Source: Zoroaster sp. YZ-2022
Taxonomy: Eukaryota > Echinodermata > Asteroidea > Forcipulatida > Zoroasteridae
Length of the DNA stretch: 64,000 nt
Assembly: GCA_029582265.1 (NCBI GenBank)
Contig: CM055816.1
Location: forward strand, 24,701,825 to 24,765,824
Reading direction: 5' to 3'
In this document: positions 22,630 through 34,142 of the stretch, piece after piece
Numbering within the stretch: the first letter of the stretch is position 1
How the letters are laid out: every line of letters starts with the position of its first letter
Notes under the pieces: generated by a model
Seen by the model: only the letters and a program-made list of their open reading frames with translations
What the model was told of the DNA's origin: nothing
Database searches by the model: none
Program-made: the position numbers and the translations under genes

Positions 22630-23679
22630 TTAAGGATGGTCCATACTGAACAGCGAAGCTTGAGTTATCATTTCAGGTTTTTTTTCTCCAAAGTGTTCTC
22701 AAAATCTGCACTTGTGAAGGCGTTTGATAACCGCATGAGATATTAATTAAATCGTTGTCACCATAAAGTCACATCACTTTTTTTTCTTATCAGTATGAAC
22801 CAATCTCAAGACTAAACAAAACATGAGTGAATTTATACAATCGGCTTAATTCTTTAGCTACGTGGCAATTATTATTTTCCCCACCCATGTGTGCATCCTA
22901 CAGCCATTTTCATAGAACTGCAAAGCAGCGAATTATTTCCTCAGCAAGTATTTTTCTAACCAATGTATTGCAGACCATCAGCCAAAGGACATGTACACAC
23001 ATTTTGTATGTTAACCATAGAAGGTGGCTAAACAAACTTCAGGTAAGTAATTTCTTCTGCTTAGCATGTCTATGAAATTGTCCCCCCTCCCCCACCCCCG
23101 ATGTCTAACCTAAGGATTGCCAAATAGAAATGGTTTGCTCCCCATGAGCTACATCAAAAGGGACTTAAAACTTTCAAAATCCTGATACACTTTAAGAATT
23201 AGAGAAAATCCCCAGGACAGACATCGGGCCGAGAGTGGGAATAATAATAGATAGCCATGTAACACCGACATGGAATTTGCAATCAAAATTGCACAGTAAC
23301 GAATTACATTTTAAACGTAACTCAACATAAACGTAACGCTTGAAACATACATCACAATTATACACAAATTTACATAAAAATAAGACTGAAAAGAAAAACA
23401 AGAAATAAAAAATGAGGATACCAATAGGACGCCATGTTGTAACCCTTGGGTGCCATGGTGTAACCCTTGGGTGCCAATGACACCTGCCTTTGGGGATGGG
23501 CCAATTTCATAGAACTGTTACTTGCAGAAAACTCTGCTTAGCAATTTGTTAAATACATTCTTGCTAACTTTGTAGTACATGTACATACATATTGGTTCTG
23601 GATGGCAACCAGTTGTATTGTTTAATAAATTTACTAAGCAAAACATTCCTCTGAACAGTTTTCTGAAACTAGCCATTAA
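22630..23679. other. No gene recognised
   Basis: AT-rich DNA. A direct repeat of CCCTTGGGTGCCA near 23440-23475 is the only local structure noted. Confidence 0.5.
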
Positions 23680-23872
23680 CCCTAGCTACCCCAAACCCAT
23701 CAAACTCCAACAGCTGGTTGTGTTGCATTTTGATGGACCCCTTAGTGGTTTTGGCTAGGAACCTTCCTGAACCCACCAAAATCCAACACCATGCATGGGC
23801 TATACAGTACCGAGTTCATCAAAATGCAACACAACCAGCTGTTGGAGTTTGATGGGTTTAGGGTGGTTAGGG
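23680..23872. mobile_element. 193-bp piggyBac-like MITE
   Basis: The inverted repeats of about 60 bases begin CCCTAGCTACCCCAAACCC (left) and CCCTAACCACCCTAAACCC (right, reversed) and include CTCCAACAGCTGGTTGTG. TTAA flanks both ends (23676-23679, 23873-23876). It shares the CCCTA terminus and target with 22240-22629 but has a different interior. Confidence 0.8.
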
Positions 23873-24960
23873 TTAATTAATGAACACGCCGACATTTGCC
23901 CGATATACATGTACTTAACCCCAAATGACATTACCAGCTATTTGTGTGATGTATACGGTTAAACTATTGCTATTAGAGACTTAAGCATGGATCTATTTCA
24001 TTAAGCTGCTCAGTAGACAATTTGGCTAAGCATATATAAAACAGACTACCAACCAAAATGCATTCATTTTGTATAAACTGTGGCTGGTAACCAACAAAAA
24101 TTGGCAAGTAAATTTATCCGGTAAGCAATTTTATAGCAGCTGCATGAAATTGAGCCCAGGCCATACATACATGTACAACACACATGGGAAAATGTGCATG
24201 ATTTTTGTTTTGCACATTTGAGCGTTTCATGACAAGGGCAGGCCTTGAATCATATGGAGGCATGGAGGTAATTGTCACAATGCCTCTGGTCTTTGCATTG
24301 GTGTCTTGTGAATCGTTGTCATAGATATTTAGATATTCTTATAGAAAAGCCATTTGTCAGACATTTAACACCACAAGATTCACACAGTAAGATTTACATG
24401 TGTGAGCTGTCTGTTCCTGTGGTTATTGACATTGGGGTTAAGTACATGTGCATGGTGTCGCATGAAATTTGTACTGCATTATAATTTTACCCCTTGGTTA
24501 TTCATTAGCATGCTTGAGTCGAGTCAAAATTATGAGGAATTGCCAAAAAGAACATCACATGATATATGCAAGGGGTAGGATTTTCATGATGGCACAAATT
24601 TTGTGTGACACCAGCCTTCATAGTGGCAATTTCTTGGTTACTCACGTTACATTTGTGGTTTTGCATAACTTATTAGGTTTTTTCACAGGAGTTGCATTAT
24701 ACCCAGACCTTACTCGGTACAAAATACAAATTTCAGAAATGTGTTATGCATGTATGTATGCTATATGTCCAAAGAATGTCACATGATCATGAGTAACCAG
24801 CATTTCTCTTCTATAGTGCATATATATAACAAATTTCTGAAATTATTATTTCGTGCTCACTAAGGTCTGTGCATAATGCAACTACTGTGAAAAAACCGAT
24901 GAGTGAAATATACAAGTAAGGAAATGATGGCATTAAGAGTGGGTCCAATACCTCAAAAAA
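23873..24960. other. No gene recognised
   Basis: AT-rich sequence up to the minisatellite. No exon or transposon could be supported. The open frame near 24469-24786 has no domain-like features. Confidence 0.5.
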
Positions 24961-25905
24961 GAGTAACCATAGAATTGCCCATAGATAAAAGAGTAACCAT
25001 AGAATTGCCCATAGATAAAAGAGTAACCCCATAGAATTGCCCATAGATAAAAGAGTAACCATAGAATTGCCCATAGATAAAAGAGTAACCATAGAATTGC
25101 CCATAGATACAAGAGTAACCATAGAATTGCCCATAGATACAAGAGTAACCATAGAATTGCCCATAGATAAAAGAGTAACCATAGAATTGCCCATAGATAC
25201 AAGGTAGACCATAGATTGCCCATAGATAGTAACCATAGAATTGCCCATAGATAAAAGAGTAACCATAGAATTGCCCATAGACATGACCATAGAATTGCCC
25301 AGATACAAGAGAGTGACCATAGAATTGCCCATAGATACAAGAGTAACCATAGAATTGCCCATAGATACAAGAGTAACCATAGAATTGCCCATAGATACAA
25401 GAGTAACCATAGAATTGCCCATAGATAAAAGAGTAACCATAGAATTGCCCATAGATACAAGAGTAACCATAGAATTGCCCATAGATACAAGAGTAACCAT
25501 AGAATTGCCCATAGATACAAGAGTAACCATAGAATTGCCCATAGATAAAAGAGTAACCATAGAATTGCCCATAGATACAAGAGTAACCATAGAATTGCCC
25601 ATAGATACAAGAGTAACCATAGAATTGCCCATAGATACAAGAGTAACCATAGAATTGCCCATAGATAAAAGAGTAACCATAGAATTGCCCATAGATACAA
25701 GAGTAACCATAGAATTGCCCATAGATAAAAGAGTAACCATAGAATTGCCCATAGATAAAAGAGTAACCATAGAATTGCCCATAGATAAAAGAGTAACCAT
25801 AGAATTGCCCATAGATACAAGAGTAACCATAGAATTGCCCATATATACAAGAGTAACCAGAATGGTGCCCATAGATACAAAGGAGTAATCATGGGAATTG
25901 CCCAT
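24961..25905. repeat. 30-bp minisatellite, about 31 copies, ending in a gap
   Basis: The unit is GAGTAACCATAGAATTGCCC followed by ATAGATACAA or ATAGATAAAA. Because 30 is a multiple of three, long open frames of 200-360 codons appear on both strands; they are a by-product of the repeat. From about 25330 to 25700 the C/A variant follows the order C,C,C,A and repeats every 120 bases. The array runs into the assembly gap, so its true length is unknown. Confidence 0.95.
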
Positions 25906-26405
25906 NNNNNNNNNNNNNNNNNNNNNNNNNNNNNNNNNNNNNNNNNNNNNNNNNNNNNNNNNNNNNNNNNNNNNNNNNNNNNNNNNNNNNNNNNNNNNNN
26001 NNNNNNNNNNNNNNNNNNNNNNNNNNNNNNNNNNNNNNNNNNNNNNNNNNNNNNNNNNNNNNNNNNNNNNNNNNNNNNNNNNNNNNNNNNNNNNNNNNNN
26101 NNNNNNNNNNNNNNNNNNNNNNNNNNNNNNNNNNNNNNNNNNNNNNNNNNNNNNNNNNNNNNNNNNNNNNNNNNNNNNNNNNNNNNNNNNNNNNNNNNNN
26201 NNNNNNNNNNNNNNNNNNNNNNNNNNNNNNNNNNNNNNNNNNNNNNNNNNNNNNNNNNNNNNNNNNNNNNNNNNNNNNNNNNNNNNNNNNNNNNNNNNNN
26301 NNNNNNNNNNNNNNNNNNNNNNNNNNNNNNNNNNNNNNNNNNNNNNNNNNNNNNNNNNNNNNNNNNNNNNNNNNNNNNNNNNNNNNNNNNNNNNNNNNNN
26401 NNNNN
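25906..26405. other. Assembly gap (500 N)
   Basis: Exactly 500 N; placeholder length. It begins inside the minisatellite unit. Confidence 0.99.
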
Positions 26406-27654
26406 AAATTTTAATATTTAAAAATCATATCTCAACAACCACAACAGGTAAATTCACAGTTTTGCACCATTGTACAGATTGTTAATTGTCACAAATATTT
26501 AAAAACATTCTGACGTCATCATCACTACCTGACAAAATCCGAACACCTATGTGTTTGTCTGGTCAATCCGGCCACGGCAGCCGAATACTTTTGTGACGGA
26601 AAAATAAAAAATGCCGTCGCGAATCTAGGTAAAGTGTATGTCACTACATGTCCAGTCTTCAACACAATCTGTCGTAGTGGAAGCTGTAGGCTATTACAGG
26701 TAAAATGCATTACATTAACATTCAAAATAATTTATACAAACGGCTGGAACGAGGTTATAGTGATATTGTTAATTGTATTAAGAATTTGTAAAGTGTTGAA
26801 CAAATTATCCACACATATTCCGTAAACAAAACCGAATAACTATTTTGACTCAAATTGTGTTCATTATGTAAGTAATCATTAAAGGGTACATGTGTTTTTA
26901 ATGTTTTCCGTAAAAGGAACTTATAATATTTCACGAACGTAATTTTTAAATTCTCCTTACATCATCTATGCAAGTGTTGCCAGAGTTGTCAACATAGAAT
27001 CAGTCAGGCTTTCATGCACAACGTTGTAATACACTGGAGTCCGTGATTTTAACAAAATGTGTTGTTTGTGACAGCTACCAAATAACTAAGAAGCAGCAAT
27101 TACTAGTTTTTGGGCCGTTTACAAAATGTATCTTAATGTATCTTACCAAATTCCAACGCCCATATAAGACCGTAAGTAACCCTCCGTCTTGAGGAGAAAC
27201 ATGAACTGTCCCGGGTGTAACAGCTTCAACCGTCTGCAAATTTCTGTATAAATATTGAAATGAACCCCTCAAAATACGTTAACCTACGCTAGATCGATAA
27301 TTTTCAAATTAAAAAAATAAAACCTCAATCGCTTCTTTCTATACTTTTACACAACCACTATCATTTCTTGAGCGAATTGGTGAAAAACTACCTGGTTCCC
27401 TGTTTTGTAAATGACATTTTGAATTGTGATGCGGACACCAACAAAACAATGACGCACACAATTTGTGCAGCGTTAACGCTATACTTACGTGGATCATCGG
27501 CAGGTTTGACATATCTGTGTGTGAGTTTCTGGTCTTCAGTTGTCATTTATTTACCTCCCATCATGTTATCACTTGTTAGGTGTTCGGGTATGCACTTGAA
27601 ACACCTATTAGAGGTGTTCGGGTATGCACCAAACACCCATTGTTTTGTTCGGTT
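26406..27654. other. No gene recognised; border of the tandem 4.8-kb unit
   Basis: AT-rich sequence. Near 27578-27625 the phrase GGTGTTCGGGTATGCAC occurs twice; it is partly the complement of CCCGAACACC, which precedes the 3' end of the 4.8-kb unit. No exon could be supported. Confidence 0.45.
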
Positions 27655-30600
27655 TTTCTTCTTCTTTTTTCTTCTTCTTTCCGGATAGATTGTCTACAAA
27701 AATACATACTGCAAACTTCACGAACTTCAAACTTGGCATATACTTAGAATAACGTAGATGAAACTAGGTTGTAACGTCATGATTGGGTCATCAGATATCG
27801 ATTTCGATAGATCAAACTAATATCTAAAACGTTTCACTTACGTTTCACCTCTGTTGGTGAATCTAAATCAGCTCTGGTCGTGCTCATTATGCATGTTTAA
27901 GGAATTGAGCATTTACGCTTCGAAATGCAATTGACTCGGCCTATCGTGACCCCTGAAAAAATTGTGTTTCTGATCAATTCGTTTCGCATAATGTATTATG
28001 TGATTGACTAAAAATCATTTTATTTTTTTTTTTTTAAGTCAGCATAATCTATTTATTCTGAAAAAGGTCACTTTATTAATAGCTTTTTCGAGGTCGTTGA
28101 ATCGATTAACTGCCACATGTTTCAACAGTTAGTTGGGTGCATGAAGACCTGCGGAAAAACCTTCCACAAAAGCGAGTTTTTCAATATTTTCTGAATTTTT
28201 CCTATCACCAGTGGATGTTTCATCGTTGAAAACAGACATTATTATACTTAATTGGAGGTAAGTCTGGGCAATGACAAATTTACGAGAATCTTTGATTTAA
28301 AATAAGCATTTTAACCGGCTTCAGACATGTCAGATGTGTTGTAACGCGTTGGTTGATGCATACAGCATGCATAGGTTGATGACAGTGCAGTCAGTAATGT
28401 GTACGGTATGGGCGCCAGTGAATGGTACTAGTACTTTAAACGTTGGGACTAATTTAAGGGTACCCGGTTTTATGTAAACAAAGTATGCTTAAAATTATTA
28501 CGTGGGTTTTCCTCCATGACTCTTTTGAAATACTTAGACTAGTGCCTAGTAGTGGTGGTAAATAGTCTGTAACGTTAGGAGAGTGAAGCCTAGGCATGAG
28601 TACAATTAGTTAAATTTAAAAAAAAATTATGCTAACGTTAGATGTGTTATCAATAGGATGTACTCAGTGTAATAATATCTAATGTTAGCTCTGTGAAATT
28701 AAATAATTGATTAATTTAAACAAACAAATAAATAGTCTGAACAGTGAACAACAATGTTTAACGGCTGAAAACATTAAAAACATTAGTACAGCTGGACATG
28801 TCTACCAATGTCATGGATGTATAATACATGCAGGTACTTTGTAAATTATGTATGTCGCAATATTCTCCGACAAGTCAGAGTTTATTAGCAAAGGTACATT
28901 TAAATAATTTTGGTTGACACTAATAATATTTACAACAACAATCATGACATTTAGGGAAAACTTGTAGCTTTGCATGGTGAAGAAGATAAGTAAGACTAAT
29001 TTGCGGTGACACCATGTGGAATACGCTAGTGAGTAGTAATTAGTTCTGAAAAGAAGAGAAGTTACAACTTGACATTTTGATCAGTATGCTCTGATCGTCC
29101 TCAGGATTACTACTCAATAGAGAATTTCACATGGTGTCACCGTAATTAGTCTTGCTTAATCATGAAATTTAACAAGTATCATTTATGATACTTTTCAGAA
29201 TTGTGATCACATGAAATCATGAAATGGTTTTGAATACAACAAATAAAAACATGCTTATTTTGAGTTTAATTTTCTATTCACAGCTAATCTTCCTAGATGG
29301 AACTCCCTCAATTCTGGTGTAGCGATGGTTTGATCACTGTATGGGGAACATTGCAAACAGTAGGATTAGCTACAAAGGTAAGAGTTATGTCATATTTGGA
29401 AACAGTCCGTTAAATGGGTTAGAAATGAACAGACTTTACATATACTTTTATTGTTTTACAGTAAACCTTTTGTATGTGTAAAACCGTACCATGAAATTGC
29501 TGTAAAGGAAGTTACAACACCGGTAAATCTAAAACCTTATAAATCAATCATCCTGAGAAATGATTTGGTTTTCATGTTAGAGAAAAGAGGAATCGTTGTC
29601 AAAAACGGAAAAACATGTAACAGTTTTTGTTTTATATTTTTACAAGGATGTGTTAGTACCATATACCAATGTTGTATATTCCTTTATTTTTATATTGCAT
29701 TTTAGATACATGGACCCCCAAAATGTAAGTAAATAAGGCCCTGAACTATTTGACCGATGAAAGATTTTCTAGAGATTTAATGTAACAATGAAAAACCACA
29801 AATAATACACGAGTAGTGCATCCCATATATATGTATACATACATGTACATGTGTAAAACAATATTTTTCTTCTTTTGACAGATCTTTATGCATGCCCTTA
29901 TTCCTGGTATTGTGGTGGTGTGATGGCACTGCATGATGCTTAACAACTTTTGCAGAGGATCTTTCATTCCGTGAACTTCATGTCCTGCCATGTTGAATTC
30001 AGTATGTACCAGCTTGCCACCTTACGGCACCTCCAGTAGACCAATTTCTACTTTATACATACATGTAAATGTAGCTTTGGCCAATGTTGATTCCAGAGAA
30101 ACTTGGTAAATTCAGTAAATCAGGAGTACAAATGTCTGGTGTCAAAACAGCATGGAGTCAAGGAGTTGAACAATTGTAATATCTTGAGTGTAGGAAAACT
30201 GAACAATATCCGTACTATTGCGCGGGATTTCTGTAAAAGAGAATGTGAATGATAAATCTGATGTCGCGTACATCTGCAAACATTTGAACTAAACCTGTCC
30301 CAAATCAGTGCACTATGACATTCAAATTAATCGTCCTTTTGGAGCTAAAACACTGTTCATCAGTACATCATTGTTATGATTCAAAATATTCTTGAAAATA
30401 TTTTTTCTGTGTACTCACCTAGGCCTAATATCACTGCTGCTTTGGTTATACCCATGAACTTATTTTGTGTGGGCTGGGTGAAACAACTTTTGTGGTATCA
30501 AAACATAAGCACTTAATGTGATTAAACTTGCATAGCCAGGTTAATTTATGATGTATTATTTGAAATAAAGGGGTTTTATGCACTCTTCAGTACCTGAAAG

Positions 30601-32395
30601 TTATGTTCGCATAAAGACTGCAGACTAGACTGAGGTAAACAAAGACAGATATGACGTGTGAATATAAAGATTGTACCTATCTCTACCAAACATTTCAAAA
30701 TTAATATGTGACAATGTTGCCAGAGAAATTATTATAGGGCTGTGATTCCTTTTTAAAAATTACTATTTTTGTGATAGTAACAACAAAAGAACTGAAAGTT
30801 AGGAAAAGAAAATTGAAATAAATGTAAGAAGATGGAATCAAAGTACTCCCATGACTTATTTATTGTATGTGTAAAACTGTACCATGAAATTGCTGTAAAG
30901 GGAAGTTACAACAATGGTAAATCTAAAAACCTATAAATCAATCATGGACCCCAAAGTGTAAGTAAATAGGCGCTGAACTACTTGACCAATGAAAGATTTT
31001 CTAGCTATTTGATGTAACAATGAAGAACTGTTAATTAACGTGAATGTATTGTATGTATAATACATGTACTCAACGTGTGTGTTGTATATGTACTGTGATT
31101 ATTACTGTGCTCAATTATTGGCGCGATTTGTATGTATGTGTGTACGATACATACGTACACCGCGCTAAATACGACTATGCACCCACATGATGCAGACTAG
31201 TCGCGCACTGTGTAGATTCACGTAAGCACGACCCGTATTTTAGGACTGAAAAAAGTCGTTTATATTGAAAAATGTCTGTCAGTGCCCACGAATCAAACAA
31301 GCTAAAAGATATGAAATATGTAGTTTCTAAATGAATGCGTCTTCGTTTTCAAATTAAAAAAACCCAATCTATAAAAAGAAAAAATGAAGGTTTAGTATAA
31401 TTTGTTATTATTTTTGCCTATAGCAGTACTGGCATTTCAGTCCAAGAGAAGGGGTGTACCTTTCCAATCCATGTCAGTTAAACATTTATTTAAATCTAAG
31501 CCCTTGCCCTATTTCTCAACATCTTGCAACTTCAGATATGCAGAATTGATGCTGGGTGTGATTTTTGACATAATGAAGCACCAGTCGTCAGTCAATGGAA
31601 TTGGTAATTTGGGGCCCTTATACTTTTTATTGCTTGTTGCCCCTCCCTTCCCTAGTTCTTGGGATTATATAGTGCTGCAATGATAGACCAAGAATTTTAG
31701 AAAACAAATGTGTTGGTTCATCACCGTGGCAGTATGCCATCACCAAGAACTTGGGGAGGGAGACATTTTATTCCCAAAATTACCGATTCCAATGACAACC
31801 TCTGAATGTCACCCATTCTGAACTGTCACTAAATCGTATACAGAGCGTACATTTATTATAAATGCAGATTGATTCTGTTTTGTTGTCAATAAAGGATCAT
31901 GGTTGGGTTCATTTACACTGAAGTCATTTCACTTGTTACATGTGTAAGACCATGTACACTAATTTCTAGATTGGTTACAAGTAGGTTAAACAGGTCAACA
32001 AAGTGGTTTCAATCGATTGTGGGGTGTGGAACTGTGTAACCACAAAAGTCAAGTCATGAAACCCAACAGACAGTTAAAATTTACAAGCACCCATACAACT
32101 CTTTGATTATTTCAATGTCTAACAATTTATGTACAAAATGGTATCTGATATTTAGGTTGTAATTCTGTAATATGGATGCAGCTACAGACATTTTGCCAAT
32201 CATGTGTACAAACCTTGAAAAATGTAAAAATCAATGTAGAATTTTGTTTTCAAATTGTATAAATTATTTTTTAATTATTTGCAGTATAGGTGAAAACAAA
32301 GACAGTTTATAAGCATGTCACAATAAGGACATGCTTGATTACCTTTACTCCTCCCGAACACCTAGTGTTTGTTCAAACAAACACTTAAGCTCTAG
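27655..32395 (+). mobile_element. 4.7-kb unit, copy A (Helitron-like 3' end)
   Basis: From the TTCTTC-rich start and CCGGATAGATTGTCTAC (27681) to CTAG at 32392-32395 this unit is collinear with 32396-37925, with scattered substitutions and many 1-5-base indels. The end has a stem AGTGTTTGTT-CA-AACAAACACT, six bases, then CTAG before T, the form of a Helitron 3' terminus. No Rep/helicase gene is visible, so it would be non-autonomous. The alternative is an ordinary tandem duplication, or two haplotypes joined by the assembler. It contains a Penelope-end insert (28984-29160) and an exon-like block at 29284-29377 that has a stop and a 1-base insertion relative to copy B. Confidence 0.6.
28984..29160. 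repeat. Penelope-like inverted end repeat inside copy A
   Basis: It begins AGATAAGTAAGACTAATTTG and ends with the inverted GTCTTGCTTAAT, with GATCAGTATGCTCTGATCGT in the middle, as in the arms at 10581-11036 but without the long interior. The same insert is present at the equivalent place in copy B, so it predates the duplication. Confidence 0.75.
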
Positions 32396-33746
32396 TTTTT
32401 TTTTTTTTTCCTCTTCTTCTTTTCCGGATAGATTGTCTACAAAAAATACATACTTGCAAACTTCACATGAACTTCAAACTTGGCATATACTTAGAACATA
32501 ACACGTAGATGAAACTAGAGTTGTAACGTCATGATTAGGTCATCAGATATCGATTTTCGATAGATCAAACTAATATCTAAAACGTTTCACTTACGTTTCA
32601 CCTCTGTTGGTGAATCTAAATCAGCCTGGTCGTGCTCATTATGTATGTATGTTTAAGGAATTGAGCATTTACGCTTCAAAAATGCAATTGACTCGGCGAT
32701 CGTGACCCCTGAAAAAATTTTGTTTCTGATCAATTCGTTTCGAATAATGTATTATGTGATTGACTAAAATCCTTTTTAGGTTTTTTTTTTTATGTCAGCA
32801 TAATCTATTTATTCTGAAAAAGGTCACTTTATTAATAGCTCTTTTTCGAGGGTCGTTGAATCGATTAACTGCCACATGTTTCAACAGTTGGGTGCATCAT
32901 GGAGGTGCGGAAAAACCTTCCACAAAAAGCGAGTTTTCAATATTTTCTGAATTTTTCCTATCACCAGTGGATGTTTCATCGTTGAAAACAGACATTATTA
33001 TGCACACTTAATTGGAGGTAAGTCTGGGCAATGACAAATTTACGAGAATCTTTGATTTAAAAATAAGCATTTTAACCGGCTTCAGACATGTCAGATGTGT
33101 TGTAACGCGTTGGTTGATGCATACAGCATGCATAGGTTGATGACAGTGCAGTCAGTAATGTGTACGGTATGGGCGCCAGTGAATGGTACTAGTACTTTAA
33201 ACGTTGGGACTAATTTAGCGGGTACCCGGTTTTATGTAAACAAAGTATGCTTAAAATTATTACGTGGGTTTTCCTCCATGACTCTTTTGAAATACTTAGA
33301 CTAGTGCCAAGTGGTGGTAAATAGTCTGTAACGTTAGGAGAGTGAAGCCTTGGCATGAGTACAATTAGTTAAATTTATTTAAAAAAATTATGCTAACGTT
33401 AGATGTGTTATCAATAGGATGTACTCAGTGTAATAATATCTAATGTTAGCTCTGTGAAATTAAATAATTGATTAATTTAAAACAACAAATAAATAGTCTG
33501 AACAGTGAACAACAACAAGTTTAAGGGCTGAAAACATTAAAAACATTAGTACAGCTGGACATGTCTACCAATGTCATGCATGTATAATACATGCAGGTAC
33601 TTTGTAAATTATGTATGTCGCAATATTCTCCGACAAGTCAGAGTTTATTAGCAAAGGTACATTTTAAATAATTTTGGTTGACACTAATAATATTTACAAC
33701 AACAATCATGACATTTAGGGAAAACTTGTAGCTTTGCATGGTGAAG

Positions 33747-33924
33747 AAGATAAGTAAGACTAATTGCAGTGACACCATGTGGAATACGCTAGTGAGTAGT
33801 AATTAGTTCTGAAAAGAAGTAGAGGTTACAACTTGACATTTTGATCAGTATGCTCTGATCGTCCTCAGGATTTATTACTCAATAGAGAATTTCATATGGT
33901 GTCACCGTAATTAGTCTTGCTTAA
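33747..33924. repeat. Penelope-like inverted end repeat inside copy B
   Basis: Counterpart of 28984-29160 in the second unit, with a few base changes. Confidence 0.75.
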
Positions 33925-34049
33925 TCATTAAATTTAACAAGTATCATTTATGATACTTTTCAGAATTTGTGATCACATGAAATCATGAAATGGTTTTGAA
34001 TACAACAAAATAAAACATGCTTATTTTGAGTTTAATTTTCTATTCACAG

Positions 34050-34142
34050 CTAATCTTCCTAGATGGAACTCCCTCAATTCTGGTGTGGCGATGGTTTGAT
34101 CACTGTATGGGAACATTGCAAACAGTAGGATTAGCTGCAAAG
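34050..34142 (+). pseudogene. Exon-like block (93 bp), possibly captured
   Basis: An acceptor-like TTCTATTCACAG stands before 34050 and a donor-like GTAAGAG after 34142. The 93 bases are open in one frame (LIFLDGTPSILVWRWFDH and on), giving 31 residues of no recognised family. In copy A the same block (29284-29377) has TGG changed to TAG and one extra G, so it is closed there. Helitrons are known to capture exons, but a chance open frame of this length is quite possible, so this is a weak call. Confidence 0.25.

Noticed and set aside
24811..25905. Open frames of 200-364 codons on both strands with MGNSMVTL-, LWAILWLL- and ELPIDTRVTI-type repeats
   Set aside because: They arise because the 30-bp minisatellite unit is a multiple of three and lacks stops in several frames. 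No start context, domain or splice signal supports a gene.
24961..25905. CRISPR-like array
   Set aside because: Units are contiguous 30-base repeats without variable spacers, in a eukaryotic context.
25891..26485. Frames of 176-195 codons through the second gap
   Set aside because: They consist almost entirely of N.
27368..27688. 106-codon frame MSELVKNYLVPCF...
   Set aside because: It runs into the TTC-rich border of the repeat unit and shows no family signature or splice signals.
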